Shown in pieces: positions 13,401 through 17,590 of a stretch of DNA of 21,772 nt. This stretch comes from a virus. How positions within the stretch are numbered: the stretch's first letter is position 1; every line of letters begins with the position of its first letter. Both the position numbers and the translations under genes were made by a program. The DNA lies in the IMG/VR virus record IMGVR_UViG_3300042731_005433, positions 1 to 21,772 of that record; one strand, given 5' to 3'. The notes under the pieces are model-generated. The model made no database searches. It was given only the letters and a program-made list of their open reading frames with translations, and had not been told where the DNA came from.

Positions 13401-15333
13401 AGCCTTCAGAGAAGCTTTTCTTTTCTTTCTCTTTTTTATATGGATCAAATCCATGTTTACCCTTAAAGTCGTCTAAATATTTTCTGCCAGCCTTACTTTT
13501 TTCTGGCGGCATGATTGCTGGTTGCCTTAAACCCTGAAAGGTAGTAACGGTTTCCGCGTTATTATATACAACATCACCCAAGCCCTTGACATTCATCTTC
13601 ATAACTTTTCCGGGCATATATCCAGATTTTACAGCCAAAGCTTTTTCTTTTTGTTGTTCAATTGGAGTTGGATCACCAGCTGAATAGTTAGGGATAAAAC
13701 CAGCAGCGCTACTCTTACCTCCCCTTCCGGTCGGTAAAGTTAATTGACTTGTTACACCCATTTTGGCAAGCTTTGGAGCTAGACTACTAGCAATTCTTTC
13801 TTGATCTGCTAATGCTTTTGTTTGTAATTCAATTTGTTTTAAAATTATTTGTTCTTGCTTTACCTTATCTCCAGCATATTTATGTAGCTCTAGTGCAAGA
13901 TTTTTATTGTTCTCCATAGCTAAGACTATAGATTCTTGAATATTTTTTTCCTTATCTTTTGCTGACACAATACCCAAAACATCCTTAAGGGAAGCTTTCG
14001 CAAATGACAATGCATTTGTAAAAAGTTTAGCAAAAACACCGAAAGCTAAAACAACACCCGGACCAGTAAGGACACTACCTATTCCCTTGACTATACCTCT
14101 GGCAAAACTTGAACCACTTTCTTCACCATCACCTAAAAGATCGTTTAATCCTCCCGCAAAAGAATTGATGGCTTCAAGAAGCTTTGATATTCCCGGAGAC
14201 AATGCAAGCTCACCAATGTTTGCAGAAAGCTCTTGAATAGTTAGTGATGTTTGAGCGGCAAGAGAGCTTATTGTTTTCTGAAGCATCTCATTTTTCTTTT
14301 GAGCTTGATCTGTAGCTTGATTGGAAATTTTAGTTGCTTGAGCATAGAGAGAGTTTTCTCTACCCAAGTCTTTCAAGGCGGCCTTCAGTACGTTGATTTG
14401 GAAAACGCCACCAACCTGCTCCGCTATAGCAGCACTTGTAGCATCACCCATATCTTTATATGCATCTGCTAGATTTTTGAGTACGGAAATAGCGGGCAGG
14501 GTACTGCCTTCTATATCTCTTACAGCTACCCCAAGTTTTTCTAAATTATTTAAAGTGCTACTTCTTTGTATACGAGTAAAAATTGTTTTAAAACTATTTC
14601 CAATAACCGCACCACCACGAGCTGTGATTTGTTGGGCAGCAGTAACAGCACCAACAAGCTGGTCAAAATTAACACCAGCATCTTGAGCTACTGCCCCTGC
14701 ACGAGCCAAAGCATCAATAAGATCGTCAGCACTAACGGCAAACTTAACGTCAACAGCTGCAAGTTTATTAATGATTGCAGTGGTAGAAAGCCCAGCATCA
14801 GCAAAACCATTCGTAGCAGCAGTTAAGCCTGAAACAGCATCCGCAGCTTTAATGCCAGTCAGCCTAGTTAATATCAAAGCATCGTTCGTTCTTCTTAAGG
14901 TTTCTTCCATCGATAAACCTTGACGTGAAAATTCAAGAGCAGCTTCAGCCGCAACATCTAATGCTTGAGATGTGTTTCTAGCTACATCAAATAAATCTCT
15001 ACCAAATTTTTGTAAATTTGAACTAGAAGTGCCAAGAACAACATTGATATCTGTCAATATTTTTTCTACATTAACTGCCTGTACTACAAGCTCTCTGAAT
15101 GCAGTAGTGACTCCACCAATAATAGCAGCAGATGCACCAAACGCAATAACACGAGCATTAGAAGCTTCTAGAGATTTACTAAATTCATCAGCTTTCTGCG
15201 TGATGCGACCAAGAGGCTGAGTGAAATCAGAAGCTCTGACCTTTACATTAATACCCCTCCTATTAATACGATTGACTACATCGTTAACGGACTCTTCAAG
15301 TCCAATCTGTTCTGTTCTTATTCTAAGTGACAT
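4474..15333 (-). CDS. Giant tail tape measure protein with embedded nuclease-like modules (3619 aa)
   Basis: The tape measure sets tail length, fills the tube and is ejected ahead of the DNA. Residues about 85-335 are a TP901-type core (LQKFGRDLFDVARNTS, LEFSRQGLSMEET, ARGGAVIGNSFKTIFTRIQ). A hydrophobic stretch follows at about 415-440. Residues 545-1764 hold 13 short G-x-x-P-N-F-type motifs separating lysine-rich, unlike modules, including an SNase-like domain (about 1295-1417) and a possible PD-(D/E)XK domain (about 785-885). A second membrane-like segment lies at about 1887-1908, a long helical region with 74-residue repeats at 2453-2705, and Gly-rich F-x-x-G-G repeats at 2863-3544. Two GEYV blocks (2885, 3512) are of a type common near tape measure C-termini. 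Typical tape measures are 700-2000 aa. The frame is open throughout with no visible frameshift. The ATG follows GGAATAAGG. Confidence 0.96.
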   Translation of the reverse strand: MSLRIRTEQIGLEESVNDVVNRINRRGINVKVRASDFTQPLGRITQKADEFSKSLEASNARVIAFGASAAIIGGVTTAFRELVVQAVNVEKILTDINVVLGTSSSNLQKFGRDLFDVARNTSQALDVAAEAALEFSRQGLSMEETLRRTNDALILTRLTGIKAADAVSGLTAATNGFADAGLSTTAIINKLAAVDVKFAVSADDLIDALARAGAVAQDAGVNFDQLVGAVTAAQQITARGGAVIGNSFKTIFTRIQRSSTLNNLEKLGVAVRDIEGSTLPAISVLKNLADAYKDMGDATSAAIAEQVGGVFQINVLKAALKDLGRENSLYAQATKISNQATDQAQKKNEMLQKTISSLAAQTSLTIQELSANIGELALSPGISKLLEAINSFAGGLNDLLGDGEESGSSFARGIVKGIGSVLTGPGVVLAFGVFAKLFTNALSFAKASLKDVLGIVSAKDKEKNIQESIVLAMENNKNLALELHKYAGDKVKQEQIILKQIELQTKALADQERIASSLAPKLAKMGVTSQLTLPTGRGGKSSAAGFIPNYSAGDPTPIEQQKEKALAVKSGYMPGKVMKMNVKGLGDVVYNNAETVTTFQGLRQPAIMPPEKSKAGRKYLDDFKGKHGFDPYKKEKEKKSFSEGFIPESSVLKKEEDKKQHKDEDGGSMNSESYAKGFIPNMAMAHRMGTTLKLPKARMFVQTSATEGKGLYIKGIKGWKDLEAKISDIMTRGGANLSPALQELQDMGISKISRPFYFSDQDQKGKTSAGARVNSILTPRGKGNKYNDLLGNVYEQELDKGGLKKKNFIRTHTGTVKYAGKSRKRMKPANEFVKDKKGKGDVSASFDFVRKGRFPLEAKANSFSDANLIAKSLYQYSDKSLNNFLKDSGRESIADQYDKTKLDRQKDTLNRMGLDGDIDTVNAYNMSSGLIPNFIDPRSRAQKIRDVLSDPANKGIKFRMPKPKHFKAKSMWDQEMLREFKANPKQSYLGGSLKDYLIKKGYDKKDLESLAKNPDSYRIFGSGMVPNFVKANRASRYFKGVPDPKGKISTWDPKRKTYQKFKEDDSGSWQKEWYNQLKGKTNELTSFLSWVRTNNKLPPRQVNSLQKELSKQSKSYYDNYWDTDKKVKSGNAGFYEKKAHNTVSPLPGEETSRLRSFVSNDKMQGLVNEWRKSSSSSFFGSGLIPSFSEKMKDETKEGTEGKSRFADMGSRNHTNYSSGYVPNFIKLINKDADRKKLLRQWQAKLDQAKQLATSGRPRAEVDPLISKLNGEANKIWSQITQLKAGGFVPNFAKNVKVESIQQVKDGDSIVGMVQTAKAVPVDHRLNEVDAIESWEPLGNDATKLAQKYYSGQKGSKRLEKNIVEQGDGSYNRGLFKDNVLAKELVNTGLGIPDLRYTGLSTYRSNLESAKSRKRGIWAEDQKAHPKRLAIESQMKSLTGQKSSRTLGDKDEDTKYHFGKSSFSKQQLKDYEELGPDGYMKKYGRGSKTQVKEMRKFLYVGRSRKSDFDAEGHVPNFSNIGDKSSLLPNFSLGSKIEKYKNKKKTKAEKMGKDDFNSTSTAIASFNTSNALYAKTAISGAKGIRLTARNYEKIRQFLNSKEFRGLSAAVQNKVKKSLRSQSASLNLPDVTRPWLQHSDDSFMGRIAASLGLIPNFKERKELMEDKMKADELGSQNSNDYAKGLVPNFTKNALEQAIQRESDAGIPKSLIKVEQSSQLKNPMNPMGLAVTNKIDEPGGVQEGINRSKEQGIDPQTHGAARGLVPNFSWGIAGAKSGQAGPAAKLNTKNLEKGLNDVANQAGKTAQELGEQAAVSSDLTGRYFMLTSVAYGLQGAFSEVEGEVGTAVRGLTTLAEAGTQAMLFKEGLGEVGKGLAEKLGNKGGLVGKVGKFAGYLGPLGAVVGAAIPVFQYLNDETNMFKDNLDLLNDKMEKNSKQIEGFTSALDAGNSVQKTNAKLKDLENSTLKGTFKGRMEELTLLRQKQSAETALANTLAHLSKETNLTAEQMKLMGSGTAEGIAAIQEKLLELENVNFGDSLKKTILENASGVKFFGGKKTDEKDKNDNAQASATLQLVEHFVKNVNKDMKGSSQEEINIAITEARDKLKRTGQAINKEGRGRGGVGAAYKKMAAKGGTEGLGVLGETIQGLAGKGIHTDEISEAINRMVEALNLQVGEVDKGTEIIEGDTTLINQIRAKRAEMFASLERQAQMAQISMQLQQSAHDLAMTELSTRNQFMQSLGTMTKAQQIRADAEEKITQNQLDYSANVQSLNDEYLQKGRAFTKQAFEKGIIQDSVLKVEDPETGKKVDASGKSVFQGSKEKFADKLKGSFLQQGKIDVRPGGKATKEQSLVNDISASKAPNQILDHLEAYANTLETVGQLADFYKTLQELGLTQVDFSNAKLEAFNDTLDASVKAESTTLDIKNKKVESEKKAANITAGSLEYYQEVARTNQQNSQYSQQVGDVLKENIATTIQKNANDRTELAAQMEWLANRSNLQSVGEEEYSNRLLAIDQQRKQIAMDAALTGDTEKLGQIVSGEVKNSLTGTKDKAKRRIQEAKLAEQFLSSQEGLTLSNEAALADREAILAESKKQLTQEKAITADKAKLAAVVREEIKFSLQETASKNQQLIEESQVRVEYLNSVEGQSEAAKTQLGVEQLIISQQQEVLAQETALVQDKAKLRAVIADQIVNEEQQAKNARGREAETHQQKMQGGFYARRAVEGIESQREGMQQGLQEAGAQRNFYQSTGNAYKAAEANTDVQKRQLEYNKEMGQGSLLLDTWRVKLAEANERLVNFSADLGETSFDAVKDGFKGLLQDISDGTKSTSEMMMGFIGGIAKKMQDKMFDRFADQMTSGLFGMMGLQQYHTGGFVEKYSRGGTAKDVPAMLTSGEYVVRKKVVDKLGLRTMDKLNEEGSLEDLYNKPNEDQFSLFNEGGIAAPPIVKFQDGGSIDRMLMNKKDEGDTNSQNDRSSVFSDEVNEFSNILSRFNGGLVHLANGGKAGDTNSKNDRESVFSNGIGTSQRDEGDTASQNDRSSVFSNQSINLNEGLRRFATGGLADGYYDNIGSRKKNPYEKDSFSAMEATVDNYGSLGNRWYLSNKNRREATLQDELTNNFANHKKPKLGQNMGNQNRMKSLMQNTLPMFEEGGSVDGFLVKTKLTQDMYGKLGNRWYLENKNNRDKIIQKTTEREKERERLVGFNQGGIVYMQKGGLTNKQAQRRQGYSNMASGLGGMLGTLAARDKKDQEYQGPTAPKKPGQLNTSSRLNVNPTGKQMSARFRKNDQYSQDYGQYLLDKYEYDVQQNNQKALEKQQTWQAVANVVGMAAGTAIGNYVGDKIQTGMANRQENKMLNEFKVDATLDAQQAQTSGEPAGGRALGPRLGGGSLLEIGAARAQSAGITIDKGTYSTGTSGDSVMSFGSADSAPAIPGLKSGPTTHELNQNAQADAIMALERLKYTVDLDKKNKGGLIQNFNRGGSVHSFTSIGNNITKMKDGGLTRNGKVIGPGGIDQVGPVMLDRGEYVIKASSVSNVEKQYPGFFDKLNTMKMNQGGPVDIAGGSSSVDNSSTTNNNQKSSSNVTVNINVSGSGKAEAQGGDGEQQAFASRIKDAVVGIIAQEKRVGGMLSG
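4490..4495 (-). promoter_or_regulatory. Shine-Dalgarno for the GTG start of the 269-aa gene
   Basis: The minus strand reads AGGAGG 8 nt before GTG at 4481. It lies within the last codons of the tape measure gene and decides the non-ATG start. The strength fits a need for many more copies of this protein than of the tape measure. Confidence 0.75.
5812..6090 (-). repeat. Two copies of a YGxLGNRWYLxNKN peptide in the tape measure
   Basis: Copies start at Tyr3082 (YGSLGNRWYLSNKNRRE) and Tyr3158 (YGKLGNRWYLENKNNRD), 76 residues apart. Each comes shortly before a Gly-Gly motif, which suggests that a larger cassette, including the F-x-x-G-G element, was duplicated. Confidence 0.85.
6235..6468 (-). 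repeat. Three copies of a GDTxSxNDRxSVFS peptide in the tape measure
   Basis: Copies start at Gly2956 (GDTNSQNDRSSVFS), Gly2996 (GDTNSKNDRESVFS) and Gly3020 (GDTASQNDRSSVFS). The first and third share a run of about 18 identical bases (ACAGAAGATCTATCATTT on the plus strand), so this duplication looks recent compared with the 74-residue repeats. They lie between F-x-x-G-G motifs. Confidence 0.85.
7219..7977 (-). repeat. 74-residue tandem helical repeat in the tape measure (residues about 2453-2705)
   Basis: Repeat units begin at Asp2523 (DTEKLGQIVSGEVKNSL), Asp2597 (DKAKLAAVVREEIKFSL) and Asp2671 (DKAKLRAVIADQI), exactly 74 residues apart. A more diverged unit precedes them from about 2453 (YSQQVGDVLKENIATTI). 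The last copy is cut short at about 2705. Units are helical and rich in Gln, Glu, Ala and Lys. DNA copies are diverged, so the duplications are old. Confidence 0.75.
11074..11451 (-). other. SNase/thermonuclease-like domain inside the tape measure (residues about 1295-1420)
   Basis: The segment follows the staphylococcal nuclease pattern in order: VKDGDSI (D1305, D1307); H-R1324-L-N-E-V-D1329-A-I-E1332, matching R-L-x-x-x-D-x-x-E with the same R-to-D (5) and R-to-E (8) spacing as nuclease Arg35, Asp40 and Glu43; D1367-G-S-Y-N-R1372-G-L, matching D-x-Y-G-R with Arg87; LAKELVNTGLG, matching the N-E-A-L-V-R-Q-G-L-A helix; and a closing GIWAED (W1417), like NIWSED. All catalytic positions are kept, so activity is plausible. 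It is bounded by a PNF motif just before (G1286) and the next at G1511. The family match is by eye from remembered SNase residues. Confidence 0.85.
12679..12981 (-). other. Possible PD-(D/E)XK nuclease-like domain inside the tape measure (residues about 785-885)
   Basis: The order of elements fits a restriction-endonuclease-like core: a helix with N792-V-Y-E795-Q-E, a basic stretch, then SFD847F, a short gap, and PLE857-A-K859-A. That gives D-x9-E-x-K, followed by a helix SDANLIAKSLYQY. PNF-type motifs flank the larger module (G677 and G929). PD-(D/E)XK folds diverge strongly and the motif is short, so this is a moderate call; another alpha/beta fold with a chance E-x-K cannot be excluded. 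Confidence 0.45.
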
Positions 15334-15354
15334 CCTTATTCCTTTCAGAATAAG
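15334..15354 (-). promoter_or_regulatory. Inverted repeat overlapping the tape measure ribosome binding site
   Basis: On the minus strand CTTATTC, a 6-nt loop (TGAAAG) and GAATAAG form a perfect 7-bp inverted repeat ending 1 nt before the ATG. The right arm is part of the AGGAATAAGG motif also found before the 282- and 95-aa genes, where no left arm exists. A hairpin could hold back translation of the tape measure, which is needed in few copies. The stem is AT-rich and weak. Confidence 0.4.
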
Positions 15355-15359
15355 TACAC

Positions 15360-16367
15360 TTAATTAGATCTAGGTATTCCGCTTAATTCCATTAAATCTT
15401 GCATACTTAAACTGCCACCTTTTTTCTCTGCGGCTTTTTGTAGAGATATACCAGCTTTGTCACTTGGCTTCTCTAAGCCAGCATACTCAAAATCTTCGTC
15501 AGAAGCATTAAATAGAGTTGAGCCGTCAGAAGATTGATCGAATTGCTCTCTAACTTTCTCTTTGGCTTCCGAAGATATATTACCATAATCTAATAATGCT
15601 TGCGGATCTTTTTTAATTTTTTCTGGTATATGCATATTATTTTCAAATATATTTTTAAATATTTTTGTATATACAATTAGCTTCAACTGATTATAAGTAA
15701 GTTCTACAACTGGCCTGCCAAAAAAACCTACCGTGTCATCACTAAAAGGAAAATAAATATAATAAAAATCTTCTAAAATCATTTTTTGAATATTTAATTC
15801 ATCAAAAGCTTTAAATGTTTCATTATATACTGTTACATATTTTACAACATCTTCGGCATACAATTCATTATAAGCATTTTCATCTGCAAACATAGGAGAC
15901 AAGCATTCTTTATCTCTAAAGAAACTTTTTATTATATAGTAATCATTTGATCTTTTTTCAGCATAATCTTCTGCATTAATACCAAGAAGTTCGCTTTTTC
16001 TGAGATGCATTTTATTAAGTTCTTCATTGGCTTCATCTATTAATTTATTTTGATTATCCAATTGAGATTTTAAAACAAGTTGACTTTTACCTCTGACTAA
16101 TTGTTGAATAAAAGACTCTTGCCTTTTAATCTTACCTTCGTCTTCGTCGGTCCAAGTGCCGTCTTTTTTTAAATTTTTTAAAAGTTCTTCTTGCTTTGGG
16201 ATGCCACGACCTATGGCTTTTTGTAAATAGTTATCCTTGATATCGTCGATATCAACTTGATCCAAAGAGCTTAAATGCTTTATATAAATAGTTTTGCCTT
16301 CGAGTTTAACCTCAGAAGACCCTTGAACTACATCTCTAAAAACTTTTCTGTAATGGGCTTGATCCAC
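15360..16367 (-). CDS. Putative tail assembly chaperone-position protein (335 aa)
   Basis: I do not recognise the family. The gene lies directly before the tape measure, where lambda has the T part of the G/GT chaperones and other phages have their second chaperone. The protein is mostly helical and charged, with a basic-acidic helical region at about residues 50-130 and an aromatic-rich middle (FYYIYFPFSDDTVGFFGRPV, then LTYNQLKLIVYTKIFKNIF). It ends in a Ser/Lys/Gly-rich tail with SLSMQDLMELSGIP. The start is GTG at 16367-16365, one base after the previous TGA; an ATG overlapping that TGA is in another frame. No strong Shine-Dalgarno is seen, so translational coupling is likely. A direct virion role is also possible. 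Confidence 0.72.
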   Translation of the reverse strand: MDQAHYRKVFRDVVQGSSEVKLEGKTIYIKHLSSLDQVDIDDIKDNYLQKAIGRGIPKQEELLKNLKKDGTWTDEDEGKIKRQESFIQQLVRGKSQLVLKSQLDNQNKLIDEANEELNKMHLRKSELLGINAEDYAEKRSNDYYIIKSFFRDKECLSPMFADENAYNELYAEDVVKYVTVYNETFKAFDELNIQKMILEDFYYIYFPFSDDTVGFFGRPVVELTYNQLKLIVYTKIFKNIFENNMHIPEKIKKDPQALLDYGNISSEAKEKVREQFDQSSDGSTLFNASDEDFEYAGLEKPSDKAGISLQKAAEKKGGSLSMQDLMELSGIPRSN

Positions 16368-16368
16368 A

Positions 16369-17217
16369 TCACAAATTACCCTCTTCTACATCTGCCTCTA
16401 GCTGCTTAAAATCTTCCTCGGTAGCAGCAGTACTAAAGTACCAAAAACTAATAAATGCAGTTAACTTATCGTAAACTATAGCCAGAAGCTCATCTTCATC
16501 TTCTTCCTTTTGATAAAAATCATTTTTCTTTTCTTCGAAAGTCTCACCTTCAAAAAATGAAACCAATTTACCCCCCACCTCAATATAACTTAAACTCAGG
16601 AGATACCAAGTAATGACTTTATTCTGAGCTCTAGTATCTGCAGTATGATTTAGTAAAGCGCTAAAATTAGTTTCAGCAGTAGCTATAGATCTGCGCAAAA
16701 TAGACATCTCTCCAGAAACTTCTTTGATTCTTTCTTCGTTTTTTTCGTTATTAGCTGCCATGTTAAGCTTAGTGAACTCCGTTTGTAGTTGTCCAAGCTC
16801 AGCATATAATGCACCTAGTTTTTTAGCATCGGCCTCACTAAGCATACCTCCTGTGTCTGTATACTTATTCATCAACATGGCTTTCGTTAAGACTCCCTGC
16901 TTGACACATTTACTCATTTCAATGCTGTATTCCATGTCAGCCTCCTCCATCTGCCTGCGAGTAGGTTGCCGAAGAACAAACTGATGCTCTTTTTTTACGA
17001 CTTCCTTTCGGACCTCCTTAACGATTTGTTTTTCTTTAACTTTTCGTTTTTCTTTTTCTTTGTACTTTTCTTCAGTACCATCTTCTTTAGTGCGAGTCTT
17101 TTCGACTTCCACATCCTTCTCAACCTCAACTTCTTTTTCGACATCTACTTCTTTTTCCTCTTCGACATCTTGAAAGATCTTGAAACGATAAATTTCTTTG
17201 TTATTTTTTGTATACAT
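16369..17217 (-). CDS. Putative tail assembly chaperone-position protein with a Val-Glu-Lys repeat (282 aa)
   Basis: Residues about 17-78 are an extraordinary low-complexity segment of alternating Val, Glu, Lys and Asp (KEVDVEKEV, EVEKDVEVEK, then KYKEKEKRKVKEKQIVKEV). It starts acidic and turns basic, so it may fold as a hairpin or coiled structure on itself. From FVLRQPTRRQMEEADMEYS (about 80) onward the protein is helical, with GVLTKAMLMNKYTDTGGML and a long coiled-coil-like region to about 185, then an aromatic segment and an acidic end. Its place two genes before the tape measure is where lambda gpG lies. No sequence link to gpG is visible to me. The ATG is preceded by AAGGAATAAGGT. Confidence 0.75.
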   Translation of the reverse strand: MYTKNNKEIYRFKIFQDVEEEKEVDVEKEVEVEKDVEVEKTRTKEDGTEEKYKEKEKRKVKEKQIVKEVRKEVVKKEHQFVLRQPTRRQMEEADMEYSIEMSKCVKQGVLTKAMLMNKYTDTGGMLSEADAKKLGALYAELGQLQTEFTKLNMAANNEKNEERIKEVSGEMSILRRSIATAETNFSALLNHTADTRAQNKVITWYLLSLSYIEVGGKLVSFFEGETFEEKKNDFYQKEEDEDELLAIVYDKLTAFISFWYFSTAATEEDFKQLEADVEEGNL

Positions 17218-17218
17218 A

Positions 17219-17228
17219 CCTTATTCCT
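17219..17228 (-). promoter_or_regulatory. AGGAATAAGG leader motif before the 282-aa gene
   Basis: The minus strand carries AGGAATAAGG 1 nt before the ATG. The same ten bases occur before the 95-aa gene (17537-17546) and the tape measure (15334-15343). AGGA or AAGG inside it can serve as Shine-Dalgarno, but ten identical bases are more than a ribosome site needs. Confidence 0.6.
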
Positions 17229-17245
17229 TTTTTGTATAAATTATA

Positions 17246-17533
17246 TTATGTTTTAAAATTAAATTTTACAGTAAATTTTTCTAAATCATTTTGTGATCCA
17301 CGTATTGACTCATTGCCCATATCTAATATTTTTTTTCTGAGGTATTGCATTTTGTCCTCATCAAAGTAATTAGCTTGATCAATTAAGTCTGCGTGTTCAG
17401 GCAGATTGCGTTTTAGTTTTGCAAATGAGATTTGGTTGTCTTCATGCAAATCCTCAATGAGCACCAAAAAGCTTTTAAACAAACTCTTAGTGCTTCCGTT
17501 AAACCTATCCGAAAGAAAATCTTTAGCTTCCAT
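17246..17533 (-). CDS. Small helical protein, first gene of the tail operon (95 aa)
   Basis: A 95-aa, probably all-helical protein of unknown function. Visible features are a charged N-terminus (MEAKDFLSDRFNG), a helix LFKSFLVLIEDLHED, a central KLKRNLPEHADLIDQANYFD, and a C-terminal MQYLRKKILDMGNESIR followed by a strand-like FTVKFNF. The pattern looks conserved rather than random. It is the promoter-proximal gene of the minus-strand operon, 28 nt before the 282-aa gene. It could be a small chaperone or head-tail connector subunit, but nothing in the sequence decides this. The start has the AGGAATAAGG leader 3 nt upstream. Confidence 0.75.
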   Translation of the reverse strand: MEAKDFLSDRFNGSTKSLFKSFLVLIEDLHEDNQISFAKLKRNLPEHADLIDQANYFDEDKMQYLRKKILDMGNESIRGSQNDLEKFTVKFNFKT

Positions 17534-17590
17534 ATACCTTATTCCTAATTTAATGATACACTATATTCTATATTAAGTGTAAAAAAAAGT
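17534..17590. promoter_or_regulatory. Divergent intergenic region, probable promoters for both operons
   Basis: These 57 bp separate two gene groups that run apart and must contain or adjoin their start signals. The region is strongly AT-rich. It holds a near-perfect tandem pair TATATTC/TATATTA (17562-17575), either of which could act as a -10 element, and an A8 run before the plus-strand start. The minus-strand side carries AGGAATAAGG at 17537-17546. No convincing -35 box and no operator palindrome are visible. Confidence 0.4.

Larger units (their letters stand above)
10042..13701 (-). repeat. 13 dispersed G-x-x-P-N-F motifs in the tape measure (residues 545-1764)
   Basis: Motif copies, by the residue number of the Gly: 545 GFIPNY, 644 GFIPES, 677 GFIPNM, 929 GLIPNF, 1023 GMVPNF, 1182 GLIPSF, 1219 GYVPNF, 1286 GFVPNF, 1511 GHVPNF, 1524 SLLPNF (Ser at the Gly position), 1649 GLIPNF, 1681 GLVPNF, 1759 GLVPNF. 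Spacing is irregular (13 to 252 residues), so these are punctuation marks between modules rather than a tandem array. Codons differ between copies, which argues for selection on the protein motif. Function is unknown. Confidence 0.93.

Noticed and set aside
10042-13701. CRISPR-like or other DNA repeat array
   Set aside because: The PNF copies use different codons and irregular spacing and lie in a single open reading frame, so they are protein motifs.
14251-15220. Several overlapping plus-strand frames opposite the tape measure core
   Set aside because: They mirror the conserved TP901-type region, lack ribosome sites and have no domain-like pattern.
4474-15333. Assembly chimera of several genes
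   Set aside because: The frame is open for 10.86 kb, motifs run across all modules, and typical tape measure elements occur at both ends, so one real gene is the simplest reading.
16360-16400. Lambda G/GT-type programmed frameshift between the 282- and 335-aa genes
   Set aside because: No slippery heptamer is seen, the downstream frame has a stop (TAG) only about seven codons upstream of the GTG, and stop and start lie one base apart, which fits coupled re-initiation.
16966-17256. Plus-strand Phe-rich open frame
   Set aside because: It is the complement of the Val-Glu-Lys segment; GAA/AAA codons read as TTC/TTT on the other strand.
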